Assembly (NCBI GenBank): GCA_026120185.1
Contig: JANUWF010001101.1
Location: 1,302,001-1,366,000 of the forward strand
DNA: 64,000 nt
Source: Voacanga thouarsii
Lineage: Eukaryota > Streptophyta > Magnoliopsida > Gentianales > Apocynaceae
Direction of reading: 5' to 3'
The notes beneath the pieces are model-generated. The model saw nothing but the letters and a program-made list of their open reading frames with translations, did no database searches and was not told the origin of the DNA. Below, piece after piece: positions 35,760 to 47,279 of this stretch. The position numbers and the translations under genes were made by a program. How positions within the stretch are numbered: position 1 is the first letter of the stretch; the number at the start of each line of letters is the position of its first letter.

Positions 35760-37499
35760 ATAAATAGGTAAGGGTCTAGCCAAATCCCTTATCTTCTTGA
35801 TGGTTTAGAAAAAAATTCTTAACAGGAAATAATAAAGTTTCATTCAGTGCATGTTTTTGGAAGTATTATTTAGTTTTTTAGGCCAATATCTCGGTAATTA
35901 ATTTGCCGTGTTGAAATTATTCACCATTAAAATTTTTTTTTATCCTTTGGCATAATTAACTCAGGCTTTTAGGCAAAAAAGTTCTAGAAAGCCTTCTACC
36001 TTCTTTTCCAGATGAATTCTAAAATATAAAACATTATTGAACTACAACATAACAAAACGTGTATTAGCTAACAAGCAAGGATACAATTTCATTTTAAAAT
36101 TTTTTTCCTTTTTTATGTCAGTTGTTGCTTATATGTTGTTTTATTGAAACCGGTATCAAGGTTGGTCATTAAGGAGATTCTACAAGCCAACCAACTTGTG
36201 AAGAATCTAGAGTAGATATTTAGGATAATTTCGAATAGACCTTAATTCAAAATTTAGATTGGGTATAATAGATTAAACAGAGAATAGCTCACAATTTTGG
36301 ATGTTACAGGCTTTCTTGGGGTATTAAATAGAGGATAAGTACTTATTTACCTAACGTGTCATTACTAATCTTTTGAATCCCTACCATCTTTAACTTTTCG
36401 TGATGGTTGTTGAAAAGCTTAAGTACTACAATTAGGTTGTTCAAAAGTGCATTACATAAATGCATCCTCTATAGAATTTTTATATTTTCTCAGATCACTT
36501 TTAACTTTTTGCGAAGATTAATGAAATCTTGAGAAGTCGAATAAAAGGACTCGTAAAAGTAGTGGAAATGTTTTTCAACTGAAATAGTACAACATCGCTA
36601 AAAATTTTATATGAATGCATCCTCAAAAGAAAATTTTTTAACCTTTCGCTTGATTGTTAATATTCTAAGAACAACTACATTTTATGCTAAACTAGGGTGC
36701 ATTAACACTAAAAATAAAAGGATCTTTCATATCACTCAAAAATTTATTAGTACAAATGTGGATTCACAACCGAACAAACTCCATTATAAATCCACAGAAT
36801 GATGCGCTCCTTTTGGCCCATTTCCTTGCTAATAACAGTTGCCCAATTCATAGGTCATCACATCAATAATGTCATCGGGCACAATCTCAAGCTGTAATGA
36901 AATTTAGTGAGAGGCATGAAGTGAGATTATTTAGAGATAATAAATAATTGTATAACAATGCAAAAAATAGTTTAAATTGTTTATACTCGCACCTCAACCA
37001 TCTTTTTTGTTGTGTTTAAAGCGTTCATTAATAAGCAGAAAAACCATTTGGTTATAATTAAGGTTTTTCTTAAGGCAATATTGCACTAAAAGCATTAAAA
37101 CAAACCTGTATCCTTCTACACGAAGTCACATAGTTTCCCTACTCTACAAGAGAACATAATATGTTTTACACAATAAAAATTCTTTCGTGATCATACAATG
37201 GTTTTATTAGTTGCTATTGGTATTCGAGAAGGTTTCCAAATAGTTTAAAAGCTATCATCAGCTTGGGTTTCACGTGATGTTGACATTTTTGTAATAGATA
37301 ATGCAGGTTTTTAACAATTTTATTAGCTTCAGAATACTTTGATATTTGTGTAGTGAATCATATAAAAAGGGAGGTAGGACGTATTAATAAAATGCATCCT
37401 ACTTTGAACTTCTACTAATTTCCTTACGAACTTCTACTAATTTCCTTATGAATATCCCTAAAAAAGTAAAAATGAGCTTAGGATGCATTATGTAAATTT
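35760..37499. other. unassigned AT-rich DNA
   Basis: No credible gene or element. ATGCATCCT recurs at several places (about 36462, 36613, 37390) without obvious structure. Confidence 0.4.
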
Positions 37500-37504
37500 C
37501 ATAT

Positions 37505-38194
37505 TGTTTACGTCAAATTTAGCCGATCCGTTGCAACGATAACTTTAAACCAATGCCGATATGAATTCTGCCAAGTGGATGATGATGTCGAGAAAATTTT
37601 CAGCCGATGTACTCAGTCAACATTGGAACTAGGAGCGATAAGTCGTCACCCCCACATCGCAGTACGATCGGTAAAACACTACCGTTCTTAACCGCCAAGG
37701 ATGGGCCATGAAGTGAGATTCTCTTCACATTCGGATAGTCGGCAACCATGCAACAGCAAGCATAAAATGAGCAAGGAGTCCTAGAGTGAAGAACCCAACA
37801 ACAATAGTCTCAAACTAAATTACCAAAATTTCTTCCAATTTTCAATTTCACTTTCTACATTTCTTTTACAGCTTTCCATAGAACTTTGTTTACGTTTTCT
37901 TTAAAGTTTTCCTTACTACTTTAATTACCATCTTTTCGTTTTATGTTGTTTTGATTTCAAATTCTAATACTTTTGTATTTGTTCATCATCTCAATTGAAA
38001 TACACTGTTTTCAATCGTAGTTTGCTTTCACATGCAATATTTCTACCTTCTTGGACTCTTTTTATAGTAAGTTTAAGGAATGCACGTCTTTTAAAAGGTT
38101 CACTTATCCATTCATCTTTTCATCGAACTATTTATGTTTATTGGAAGAGCAGCTGATTGACAGTTCCATCAGCTCCCCATTTCATAAAGCAACA
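37505..38194 (+). repeat. left LTR of P1
   Basis: TGTTTACGTCAAATTTAGCC to AAAGCAACA. Followed by TAAA and the PBS. Contains several CCGAT/ATCGG words. Confidence 0.82.
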
Positions 38195-38198
38195 TAAA

Positions 38199-38218
38199 TT
38201 GGCACGCCCAGTAGGACC
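38199..38218 (+). other. primer binding site, left arm of P1
   Basis: TTGGCACGCCCAGTAGGACC, five bases after the LTR. The TGG start and position are those of a tRNA-primed PBS; I cannot name the tRNA with certainty. Confidence 0.7.
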
Positions 38219-38255
38219 AAAGATAGTTGTTGCATGCAATTGTGTTTAGGACGTA

Positions 38256-38804
38256 TTATGGCTAATCCTCAGTTGCAATCCTCAGGGCCTTCATCGGATT
38301 CCCCCAATCAGCCTACAATTCGAGCTTTACAAGAAGCATTTGATTCTGTAAAGACGGCGACTGGCAACACCCCAGTTACCATCCCTAAGCAACAAAGGGC
38401 ACAATCTTCGTCTCCTCCCTAGGTGCCCCAGTTGATACCCACGTCTTTAACTGCCATACGACAGGCCATGGAGCAGTGTACAGGTGAACTCATTTAGAGT
38501 CTTATTCCTCAATTCGCCATAGTGTTCCGACCTCTGCTTCAGAACGAGCTCTATAATTTTGAACAAATGCAAAATGCTCATGGGACAGCTCAAGCAGGTG
38601 TGTATTTTTCCCCCTCATCCATTGTTGCACCATCTTATAGGTTAGTACAATTGTTGCGCCATGAATTGCCTATGCTAATGCCCAGGGGGCACTAAGGGAG
38701 TCTACGGAATCCTTCCTAGGAAGAACTTCACTATATCCGGTCACAGGGACCCAGGTGCCGATGAGGGCATAGGTATTCTACGATCAAAATGCAGCACTCC
38801 CTAT
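38256..38804 (+). pseudogene. gag: gypsy gag start in P1, broken
   Basis: ATG at 38256 begins MANPQLQSSGPSSDSPNQPT and ALQEAFDSVKTA; the frame meets a stop at 38420 and several later. Position after LTR and PBS makes it gag. No zinc knuckle or pol is reached: at 38805 the sequence turns into the inverted copy of its own start. Confidence 0.55.
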
Positions 38805-38913
38805 AAGCTCGAACTGTAGGTCGATCGGGGGAATTCGATGAAGACCCTGAGGATTGCTGTTAAGAATTAGCCATAATATGTCCTAGACATAATTGCATGT
38901 AATAGGTACCTTT

Positions 38914-38933
38914 GGTCCCACTGGGCGTACCAA
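38914..38933 (-). other. primer binding site, right arm of P1
   Basis: The minus strand reads TTGGTACGCCCAGTGGGACC, 18 of 20 identical to the left PBS but inverted. Confidence 0.7.
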
Positions 38934-38937
38934 TTTA

Positions 38938-39623
38938 TGTTGCCTTACAAAAAGGAGAGCCGATGGAACTGTCGATCGGCTGCTCTTCCAATAAACATAA
39001 ACAGTCCAATGGAAAGATGAATTGATGAGTCGAACATTTTAAAAGACATGAGTTCCTTGAACTTATTATAGAAAGGGTCCAAGAAAGCAGAAATATTGCA
39101 TATGAAAGCAAACTAGGACTGAAAATAGGATATTTTGATTGAGACGATGAACAAATACAAAAGTATTAGAATTTGAAATCAAATCAACATAAAATGAAAA
39201 TCTGGTAATCAAAGTATTAAGGAAAACTGTAAAGAAAACGTAAAAAAAGTTGTAAACAAAGCTGTAAAAGAAATGGAAAAAAGAAAATTGAAAACTGGAA
39301 GAAAATGTGGTAATTTAGTTTGAGACGATTGTTGTTGTGTTCTTCACTCTAGGGCTCCTTGCTAATTTTATGCTTGCTGTGGCATGGTTGCTGACTATCC
39401 AAACGTGGAGAGAATCCTGCATCTTGGCCCATCTTTTGCGGTTAAGAACGGTAGTGTTTTACCGATTGTGCCGCGATGTGAGGGTGACGGCTTATCGGCT
39501 CCTGGTTCTGATGTTAACCGAGTATATCGGTTGAAGATTTTCTTAACGTCATCATCCGCTTGGCAGAATTCGTATCGGCTTCGGCTTAAAGTTACCGCGG
39601 ATTGGCTAAAAATGACGTCAACA
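38938..39623 (-). repeat. right LTR of P1, inverted
   Basis: 686 bases, the reverse-complement counterpart of 37505-38194. Open frames at 39337-39659 on the + strand are antisense LTR sequence, not genes. Confidence 0.82.
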
Positions 39624-39628
39624 CATAT

Positions 39629-41155
39629 ATATTGTTTACCCTCGAATATCGCTGAATAGCAAAATTCATAGGACTAACATATCTAAACTACATCCCGCAT
39701 CATCGAGGACTAATGGTACATCGGGGTATATCTATGGCAGCAGCTATCTCAGAGGATCTTGGAGCCTGCAGTAGAATTGGATATGGGATAGCTGGATAAT
39801 AGTCATGCAGTTATTTCCGTTGGCAAGTAACCTCAAACTTCTTTCTCGGCATAGGTAGGTCAATATCATCACTAGTGTGTCCACTGGATGCATGCATTAC
39901 TCCTTGTAGACCCTATATTTGAAGGTCAACTGTCTTTGCTACTAGGGCAACTAGTAGAAGTGTGAGTATCATCTCACCAGCTAAATTATCTAATTGCAAA
40001 AACTACCTTAGCAAGTCAGGTATCTAGATGCTTTGTAAGCTCATCCTTACTAAAAGATGAAAGGTAGCTATAAAACATAAAGACCTCAGGCATCCATTAA
40101 ATGCATCCTCAAATGTCCTTGCCTCGCCATTCCTAGTCCTGTCCCTCTTGATTTCCCATGCATCCTATATAGGTGGCCGTAGAGGTGCTAGGACTGGGAC
40201 AATATCTATTATAGACATATGAGGCGCAGGCTCCATAAGGACCTCCTACGAGGTAATGCCAAGACTATCCCAAGGTCATCTCTCCCATCTACCGATATTA
40301 TCTTGAAATAACTAGGCTCTCAATCTATACTTACGGTCCTTTTCAAGCAACCTGCTTTGTGATGTCATACATGGTGGCATCAAGCACAAGGTGGCTATTT
40401 ATATAAATAGGATCCATCTCAGTCACTGTAAGAATCCGAGAACATGTATCTCGAATGAGTTCCAATACCACGTGAGAATGATAGTTAGCCTCACACAGGG
40501 TAGCTATCATAATAAGAATAGGCCAATGAAGTGTATCTGACTGTAATGACAAAATAAAATAGAAATAAATCAATATTATTGAATTAGTATTCAATACAAA
40601 ATGAATGATAAACTCATCATAACAATAACACCTAAACTAATATTTTGATACTCAGGTGGCTTGACACTTAGTGGAGATGGATTACTAATTTGCCACCTTG
40701 TCCTCAACTAGAACTAAGTCATGTAACCTGGATCTACTCAATCACCACTCACTTCCTCAACAATTGTCTGTCAGAGTACACCCTACATAGTAATAAAATG
40801 TGCACGCTGGTAAGGCCAACTAGTCGTGTGCTTTTCTCTAATCCAAGTCATGTGTAACTCAACATAATAATCACAACCTTGGAGAATGGGTTGTGACATA
40901 CTAAATTATCAAAGCACATAATCACGATAGAAGAACTCTATAACATCATATTAGATGAGTAGGGTACATGACCACTATACGTCACTACGCTTGGTATAAT
41001 GAGTTATCAATGACTGCACTAAGGCTTCATCATAGTAGTGCCAAATAAACTACAAAACATTAAGATAAAAAATAATATCTAAATAAGAACAAATTACTAC
41101 ATATGCACATAATAGGAAATAATTCATTTGGAGAATACTTACTAATGAGTACCTA
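39629..41155. other. unassigned DNA with a possible minus-strand exon
   Basis: On the minus strand a plausible acceptor (GTCATTACAG) ends at 40541 and is followed by 65 open codons (40540-40343) starting SDTLHWPILIMIATLCEANY and ending at a stop. The surroundings on the same strand (40720-41050) have scattered coding-like words broken by stops. It may be a decayed host or transposase gene; I do not recognise it. Confidence 0.3.
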
Positions 41156-42633
41156 AAATGTACTTAATTTCATGTCATTTGTGTTATAATCACTTAGAAT
41201 TAATGAATAGATGATTGTACACTTATATTATTGTCACCTTGTTTTATGTTTATTACAAAAAAAAAGAAGATTTGTAAGAGAAATAAGGTGAAACGTAATC
41301 AATAGAACTTCAAAGGACATAACTGTCACCTGTTACTACATCTTAATAGTTGTTGATTAAATTCAGAAATCAGAAGACCCAAACTATTGGGAGTAACTGG
41401 CATTGGTCATGGTGAGCTAACAGGCGCTGGTTAATAGCTAGATGTTTAAAAAAGAGAGAGAGAGAGAGAGTAACTGGTGTTGGGAAGCACATCTTAATAG
41501 GTACCAGTTTAGTTCGCAGAATACCACTATTTTATGCTTTCAATGATTTTTGGAAGTGCAAGCTATAAATAGTCCTTTTATAACTTATTTGGGTGTGATT
41601 TTTTAGAGGAAAAGCCCCCAAAAATCCTCAAGAGCACCAAGAAGCCTCTAAGGGAAGATCAAGCCCTTCATTGAAGAGAAAAGGAGCATCTTTCAAAAGG
41701 AATTGCAAGGAAGAAAGGGCTTCACTTTTCTAAGAGTTTTCTCTTCTATCTTCTTGTAATTTTTTTTTTTTTTTGGTTATTATAGTAGGCTTTTTGGATT
41801 TATATTGTAGTTAGATGAACGAAGCTTATTTTATTTTATATTCAATTCCTTTTTGGTTTATTGAAATCTCTTTCTAGAATTCAACCACTTGCTTTGATTT
41901 GTGTGGATTGATTGATTGAGTTTTCCTTATTCTAATGATTTCAAGAGATATAGTTAGGATTTGGGAGCTTTGTTGATTGATTCACTCTATGAATTTTCCT
42001 ATGGTAAACACGAGCGGGGTTGAAGGAAGGGAACTTAGTTATTGATAGGTTGTTGGTGTTGCCTAGAGATAGGGTCACTATTTCCTCCAAATTGAGTTGG
42101 GCAATTGGATTTAATGCCCCTTAGACTTGATTATTGAGGTAGAGATATTCATTAGTTAGGCTAAGGGTAGGAGGTTCATAACTCTAGAGAGAGTTGTCTT
42201 GTATGAGATTACTTAATTAGTGCTAGATTTGGATTGTTAAATAGCTAAATTTGATATTGAATATCTCACTTGATTTTGGGGGATTAACTTAATTATATAT
42301 TTATCTTTTTTTCTTTTTCTTTTTCTTTTTCTTTTGGCAATTTTGTAACCACGGGTGGTATCTTTTGTGTGTGAGGTGTACTCTCTAGACAAATTATCAT
42401 ATCTATTTATTTCTTTGACTTGTCACTACACAATGAAATAAAAGCAAAGTCCGGGTTCTTGCCATCTTTTCTTGAGATTCTTCAATTCATCATTTTAACT
42501 CTATGCTACAAAATAGGTTTACATGCCTATATATGTTGTGAGTAATTTTAGTATTTTAATTTAAATTTGATTAGTTTTGTAATTTTGAGATAATGCTTCA
42601 TAAGAAACACATATACGCACAAAATGCACATCA
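41156..42633 (+). repeat. 5' LTR of A4
   Basis: Begins TGAGTACCTAAAATG (start approximate) and ends GCACATCA. Contains (GA)n at 41453-41471, a TTTTTC-type run at 42305-42335, and CTGGCATTGG/CAGGCGCTGG words at 41395-41430. Confidence 0.65.
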
Positions 42634-42639
42634 TGTTCT

Positions 42640-42657
42640 TGGCACCGTTGCCGAGAA
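42640..42657 (+). other. primer binding site of A4
   Basis: TGGCACCGTTGCCGAGAA, matching the 3' end of tRNA-Asp with two differences, seven bases after the LTR. Confidence 0.85.
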
Positions 42658-42960
42658 TGGAATGATAACATGATGAAAAACTTAAGTTTTGTTAATTTAG
42701 CTTTGTATATATCACTACTAGAAAGCATTAATTTTGCAACCATGGATTTGTAATGAGTTGTAATTCATTACAAATTTGCAACTAGATTACAAGAAAAGTA
42801 CAACGAGGGAAAGTTTACAATCAGTTTGCAATGAAAATGCATAAAGCATTGCAATTTAGTTAAGCTCACATATCAAATACTATTTTCTCAAAAAAATATA
42901 AATTATTTTTATTTAAATAGCCAATGTACAAAAAAGCTCTCATATCATTTGGATACCAAA

Positions 42961-43300
42961 TTATTGCAACAAATTGCAAATCGTTGCAACATTGTAATTG
43001 GTTTTTTTCATTTTAGTTGTGATCTGGCAGCAAATTATTGCAATAAATTGTAAATCATTGCGGCTTTTTAGTTGGTTGTTTCATTTTAGTTGTAATCTGG
43101 AGATAAATTATTGCAACAAATTGCAAATCATTCCGACCTTATAATTGGTATTTAATTTTGGTCGTAATTTGGTGACAAATTATAACAACAAATTGCAGAT
43201 CGTTGCGACTCTATAATTAGTGTTTCATTTTGGTTATAATTTGGTCTCAAATTATTGCAACAAATTGCAAATTGTTGTAACTTTGTAATTGAAAATGCAA
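42961..43300. repeat. 72-74 bp tandem array in D1
   Basis: Units begin TTATTGCAACAAATTGCAAA at 42961, 43035, 43108, 43180 and 43252 (last one partial). They diverge by scattered substitutions. Subterminal repeats of this kind are usual transposase-binding regions in CACTA elements. Confidence 0.85.
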
Positions 43301-43694
43301 TGAAAAAGGATATTTAGAATTTGAAAGGGAGTTTGCCATAGGTTTAAAATGAAGCTATGCAATGCAAAATTCTTCATTACAATACTATTGCAATCTCAAT
43401 ACAAATAATATATATATATATATATATATAATAAAACTCTAATATTAATAATTTATTTAACAACAACATTGTAAATAAAGTCTAATCTGTTATATAAAAA
43501 AATTATTAATATTTTACATGATAAAATATACTATATAATTAATATAAGATGATAATAAACAAAAGATCAAACATTGCCTAGTGGAGGAACACATGCTCCC
43601 CCACAACAAGGATGAAGGCATCCAACAATAATTAAAAAAAAAAAAAAATTCATACGATATAGGTTCAATGACTATAAGACCTTGCAATTTTTTT

Positions 43695-43875
43695 TTTAAA
43701 TTTGCAACGATTTTGAAAAGATATAGACCACTAAAACAAGTTTTCACTGTAATTTTGTTCCAATTTTGCAGCCATTTTGATAGGATATAGAGTGTTAAAA
43801 TAAGTTTTCATTGTAATTTTATTCCAATTTTGCAACGATTTTAAAAGGATGTAGTTATTGTAATTTCATTCCATA
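43695..43875. repeat. second subterminal array in D1
   Basis: Two full units and one partial of the pattern TTTGCAACGATTTTGAAAAG ... GTAATTTTGTTCC. Confidence 0.7.
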
Positions 43876-44422
43876 TAGTTATAGTTTCCTGGCAATATAT
43901 CATATATTTTCCATGGGCTTAATTCATTTTCTTTCCTTCCAAATTTGACATATTTGGAATGAAAATGAGTCCTTACAAATTTAGAAACGGCCTTTTTTTG
44001 GTTACCTGTATGTTTTGATTGCAAATTCATTGCAATGGCTATTTTGCAACAAATATTACTGTTTTTGCAGCAAAAAATTGGCCACTGCAAAATTGATATT
44101 TTCTAGTAGTGTATGTATATATTTATATATATTTGCACATATCACTAAATTGTACATAGGTAGTTATATATGTTTTGTTGTGAATATGGTGGATTTAGCC
44201 ATTTGTACTTGAGGATTTTCTTTGGTTCTTGTGTAAGTCCTGTTCTTTTGTAGCTTTAGGAATTTCTTTGATATATTTTGGTTTTTTGACACTTTATTTA
44301 TTGATTCATTTGAAAATTGAGTATAGAGGTTCTTTTTTTTTATTAAGATACATATTTTAGCCGTGTTTTAATTTTGATGTTAGTTTATTTGCATTTGAAG
44401 TAATTGGTGTTTTGTTTTCTAC

Positions 44423-44634
44423 TTGATAAGGACATTTGTCTTATGTATAAGTAGAAGAGGGCAAGGTTCTATTGAGAATTTTAACCCTGAAATAGAAATG
44501 ACATTAAGAAGGTTAAGGAGAGAAACAAACGAAGGGAAACATTTGGTAGTTCAAAATATTGAAGAAAGAGAAAGGTTATACGTTCTCTTGGAAAATCTAA
44601 AAATATGGAAAATCATGGTGGTAATCTTGGAATG
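44423..44634 (+). pseudogene. gag: Athila-like gag N-terminus (A4, first piece)
   Basis: Open from 44423 to the C2 insertion. Carries FNPEIEMTLRRLRRETNE, the N-terminal pattern of Athila Gag also seen in A5 (56315-56370). Interrupted at 44634 by C2. Confidence 0.7.
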
Positions 44635-45832
44635 TGAAAAACCTTAGAGGGGAAGTGAATAAGGTTTTTGGCATTCTAAAAATTTTTGACTCGTTTGATA
44701 TACAGAATAATAATGATCATCAAGTTTCTTGCGCCGACTTTATGGTGACAAAGAAAGTTATCCAAGAACTCTTTGAGAAATATTCAGATTCAGACTAAAG
44801 AAAGAAATACAAAGTAATTAATGACATATGAAAGGAGATGAGACATAGAATGTATAGTGGTTCGATCTATCGACATCTACGTCCACTACCTTAAGCACAC
44901 ACTTATGGATTTTCAACCAGATTTTATTTCCTCCACTTAATGAAATCAAACTGTACCACATACAAGAGAGGATTACCACACGAGGTTTTCCAAAACCTCT
45001 CAATCAAACAATCACAACAAGATTTACCCCAAATGGGTTTTACACCACAACCTTGTACAACAAAGAAGATTGAATATCAATAAAACAGTAAAAGCTCACT
45101 TATTTGAGTAGATGTTCACTAAGGTATAATGTACAAACACTTTTACCTTTGACACAATATGAATTCACTTTGAAGCACTTGGTAAAAGGAGATTTTTGTA
45201 AACTGTTGAGCAATAGTGTTTCTTAGAAGAATGTCACAAAAATCTTATATCTAATGTTGTTTAGAGGCTATTTATAGAGCTAAAAAGTGAGGTGTCAACG
45301 GCTATAAAATGGCTATAATTTTTCTGTTAAATTTGTCCATGTTTTGGACTTAGGTTTCAGACGACGATGTATCCAGAAGGTAAGTTCAAAATGGCACTTT
45401 TTTATATAGAAACAATTCAACACTGTTTATAGGATTATGGACGAATCTTTTGGATGCAGAAACATCCAAACTACTCAATCCAAAATTCTGAGATTTTCAA
45501 AATTTTGAAATCTTTTTCTTTGTGTGCTTCAAGGTAGAAATCAATTGAATCAAAAGGTAAAGAGACACAGGAATTAATAGAAATACCTTAACAACACTTC
45601 ATAGTCTAAAGTTCTTCTATAAGGACTTCTTGGTATGTAACCTCATATACGTTGATCTTCTTTTTTATCTTCCATACTTGAATTCCATTGCTCAAGAGTT
45701 GCTTATAATCATATTTGAATACCTTACAAGAACAGAGGTCAAACATGTCCTATCACATATAGATTACACAAGTTAGTTCACATCAATGTTTGTCATAACT
45801 CAAAACATAGGAAAAAGCCCTTAGGGCTAACA
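44635..45832 (-). repeat. 3' LTR of C2
   Basis: 1198 bp, TGAAAAACCTTAG to GGGCTAACA. Pairs with 53022-54216 with few differences for this window. The adjacent polypurine tract on the minus strand is AAAAAGGGGGAGAT (45833-45846). Confidence 0.93.
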
Positions 45833-45846
45833 ATCTCCCCCTTTTT

Positions 45847-47279
45847 AAGTGATGACAAACTTGATTAAAAAAATGATATATATATATATATATAGATATA
45901 TATAAAGAACAATAATATGAATAGAATGAACATGTTGATCGAGAGAGATACGAATATTTTTCATTTAAAAAGCAATCTCTCATTATAGGTCTCAACAAAT
46001 GCTTATGAGATTAAGACAGAAAATTAAAGTATATACTCACAAGCATAGCTCAATGAGCCTATAGCCTAGCCTATCTCCATATCCTTATGAATACTCAGAA
46101 GGAGATAATGATTCAATAAATAAATGAGATATAGTAGGCAAGTTATATGATGAGATGCTCCCCCTTAATATTTGCCTATATGAATATTTCAAAATGATAG
46201 GGAAAACTAAAATCAATTTTGTACGTCCAAAACGTATGTGCAAAACATTTGTGAAAGTATGTATGAAACCTTTATGGATACGGGTTTTGGATGTCCAAAA
46301 GATATGAGTCAAAACAGTATGACTCTTAGAAAAAGATTTTTGGATCAATAAAATATGAGTCCAAAACTCTCCCTGACACAATGCACGGGATAATGAATTT
46401 TTCAGGTTTTCAAAGAATTTTTATACATAAGGAAGACAATCCATTTGAATGAAATTTTGATTTTGTCACAGAATCATATCCCATCTTCTCAGATTAGTCT
46501 CAAAGATACCTTCATTATGAAGAGAATACTTTTGGATAAAAAGATTTGAGTGACCATAAATTGAAATCAGAGATGATTAATTTTTATATCAAGCAGTTCA
46601 TCAAATTAAACATAAGGTTTTATAAGAAGAAGGTTAGCCAAAAATTATTCCAACATTCCAAGCAGAAACTTCCAATCATTTTTCAATAATCATATCCAGT
46701 AAAGCAAACATTTTCCCAAATAGTATCATAAACTTCCAGTCAGTTTATATTTGCAGCAACATTAACAATTTCCCAAACAGTATCATATCAAATTATATTC
46801 ATATCAGTCTAATATCTTCTCCCCCTTCATATCTTAACCAATATCCCAATCAATCATATAGTTCAGATCAGTTCAATATGCGTCATAATAGTTCATATCA
46901 ATTCAATTCATATGCATCATAACAAATCATATAAGAACAGTTCAATATGCATCATAACAGTTCATATCAGTTCAATTCATATGCATCTATTCATATGCAT
47001 TATGACAGATCATATAAGATTAGTTTAATCTTTTCCCCTTTTGTCATTAATCAAAAAGAGTAATAACAGAAAGGAAGCAAAAATAGAATATAGATAGGAA
47101 ATAGTCAAAATTTAAGCAACATGCAGAATTTTAGCAGTTATCCTTATGTAGGCAGGAAAGTAAATTGTTCAATTTGTAGAAAGTAAATTGGTTATGATAT
47201 TAACTGAAGATCAACTGAAGATTATTCTGCCCAACTAGTCTTCTTAGGAGATGTTAATAGTTTCAGCTTCTGATCCAGC
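45847..47279 (-). other. C2 non-coding region between the extra ORF and the 3' LTR
   Basis: No frame of note. 45873-45903 is (AT)n. 46850-47020 is a degenerate tandem repeat built on TTCAATATGCATCATAACAG and CATATCAGTTCAATTCATATGC. Confidence 0.6.

Larger units (their letters stand above)
37505..39623. mobile_element. palindromic LTR retroelement P1 with inverted LTRs
   Basis: Left arm 37505-38327: LTR (690 bp), PBS and gag start on the + strand. Right arm 38805-39623: the same three parts on the minus strand. Loop 38328-38804: more gag on the + strand. The arms match at roughly 85% by eye. The unit starts TGTTTACGTCA, ends TGACGTCAACA, and is flanked by a perfect 5-bp repeat CATAT (37500-37504 and 39624-39628), so it probably integrated as one piece with two U3 ends outward. 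Confidence 0.8.
42713..44111. mobile_element. non-autonomous CACTA transposon D1
   Basis: Starts CACTACTAGAAAG and ends TTTTCTAGTAGTG: 12-bp perfect terminal inverted repeats with the CACTA signature. Flanked by a 3-bp duplication TAT (42710-42712 and 44112-44114). 1399 bp, no transposase. Contains subterminal tandem arrays. Inserted in the leader of A4. Confidence 0.93.

Noticed and set aside
37505..39623. Foldback or Mutator-type DNA transposon with long inverted repeats
   Set aside because: The arms contain a PBS and a gag start after a TG...CA LTR, and the duplication is 5 bp rather than the 9 bp usual for Mutator-type elements.
39337..39659. Plus-strand frames of 65 and 91 codons
   Set aside because: Antisense to the inverted right LTR of P1.
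45873..45903. (AT)n, and similar runs at 43407-43431, 41453-41471 and 61130-61160
   Set aside because: Ordinary microsatellites inside transposons, noted only as markers.
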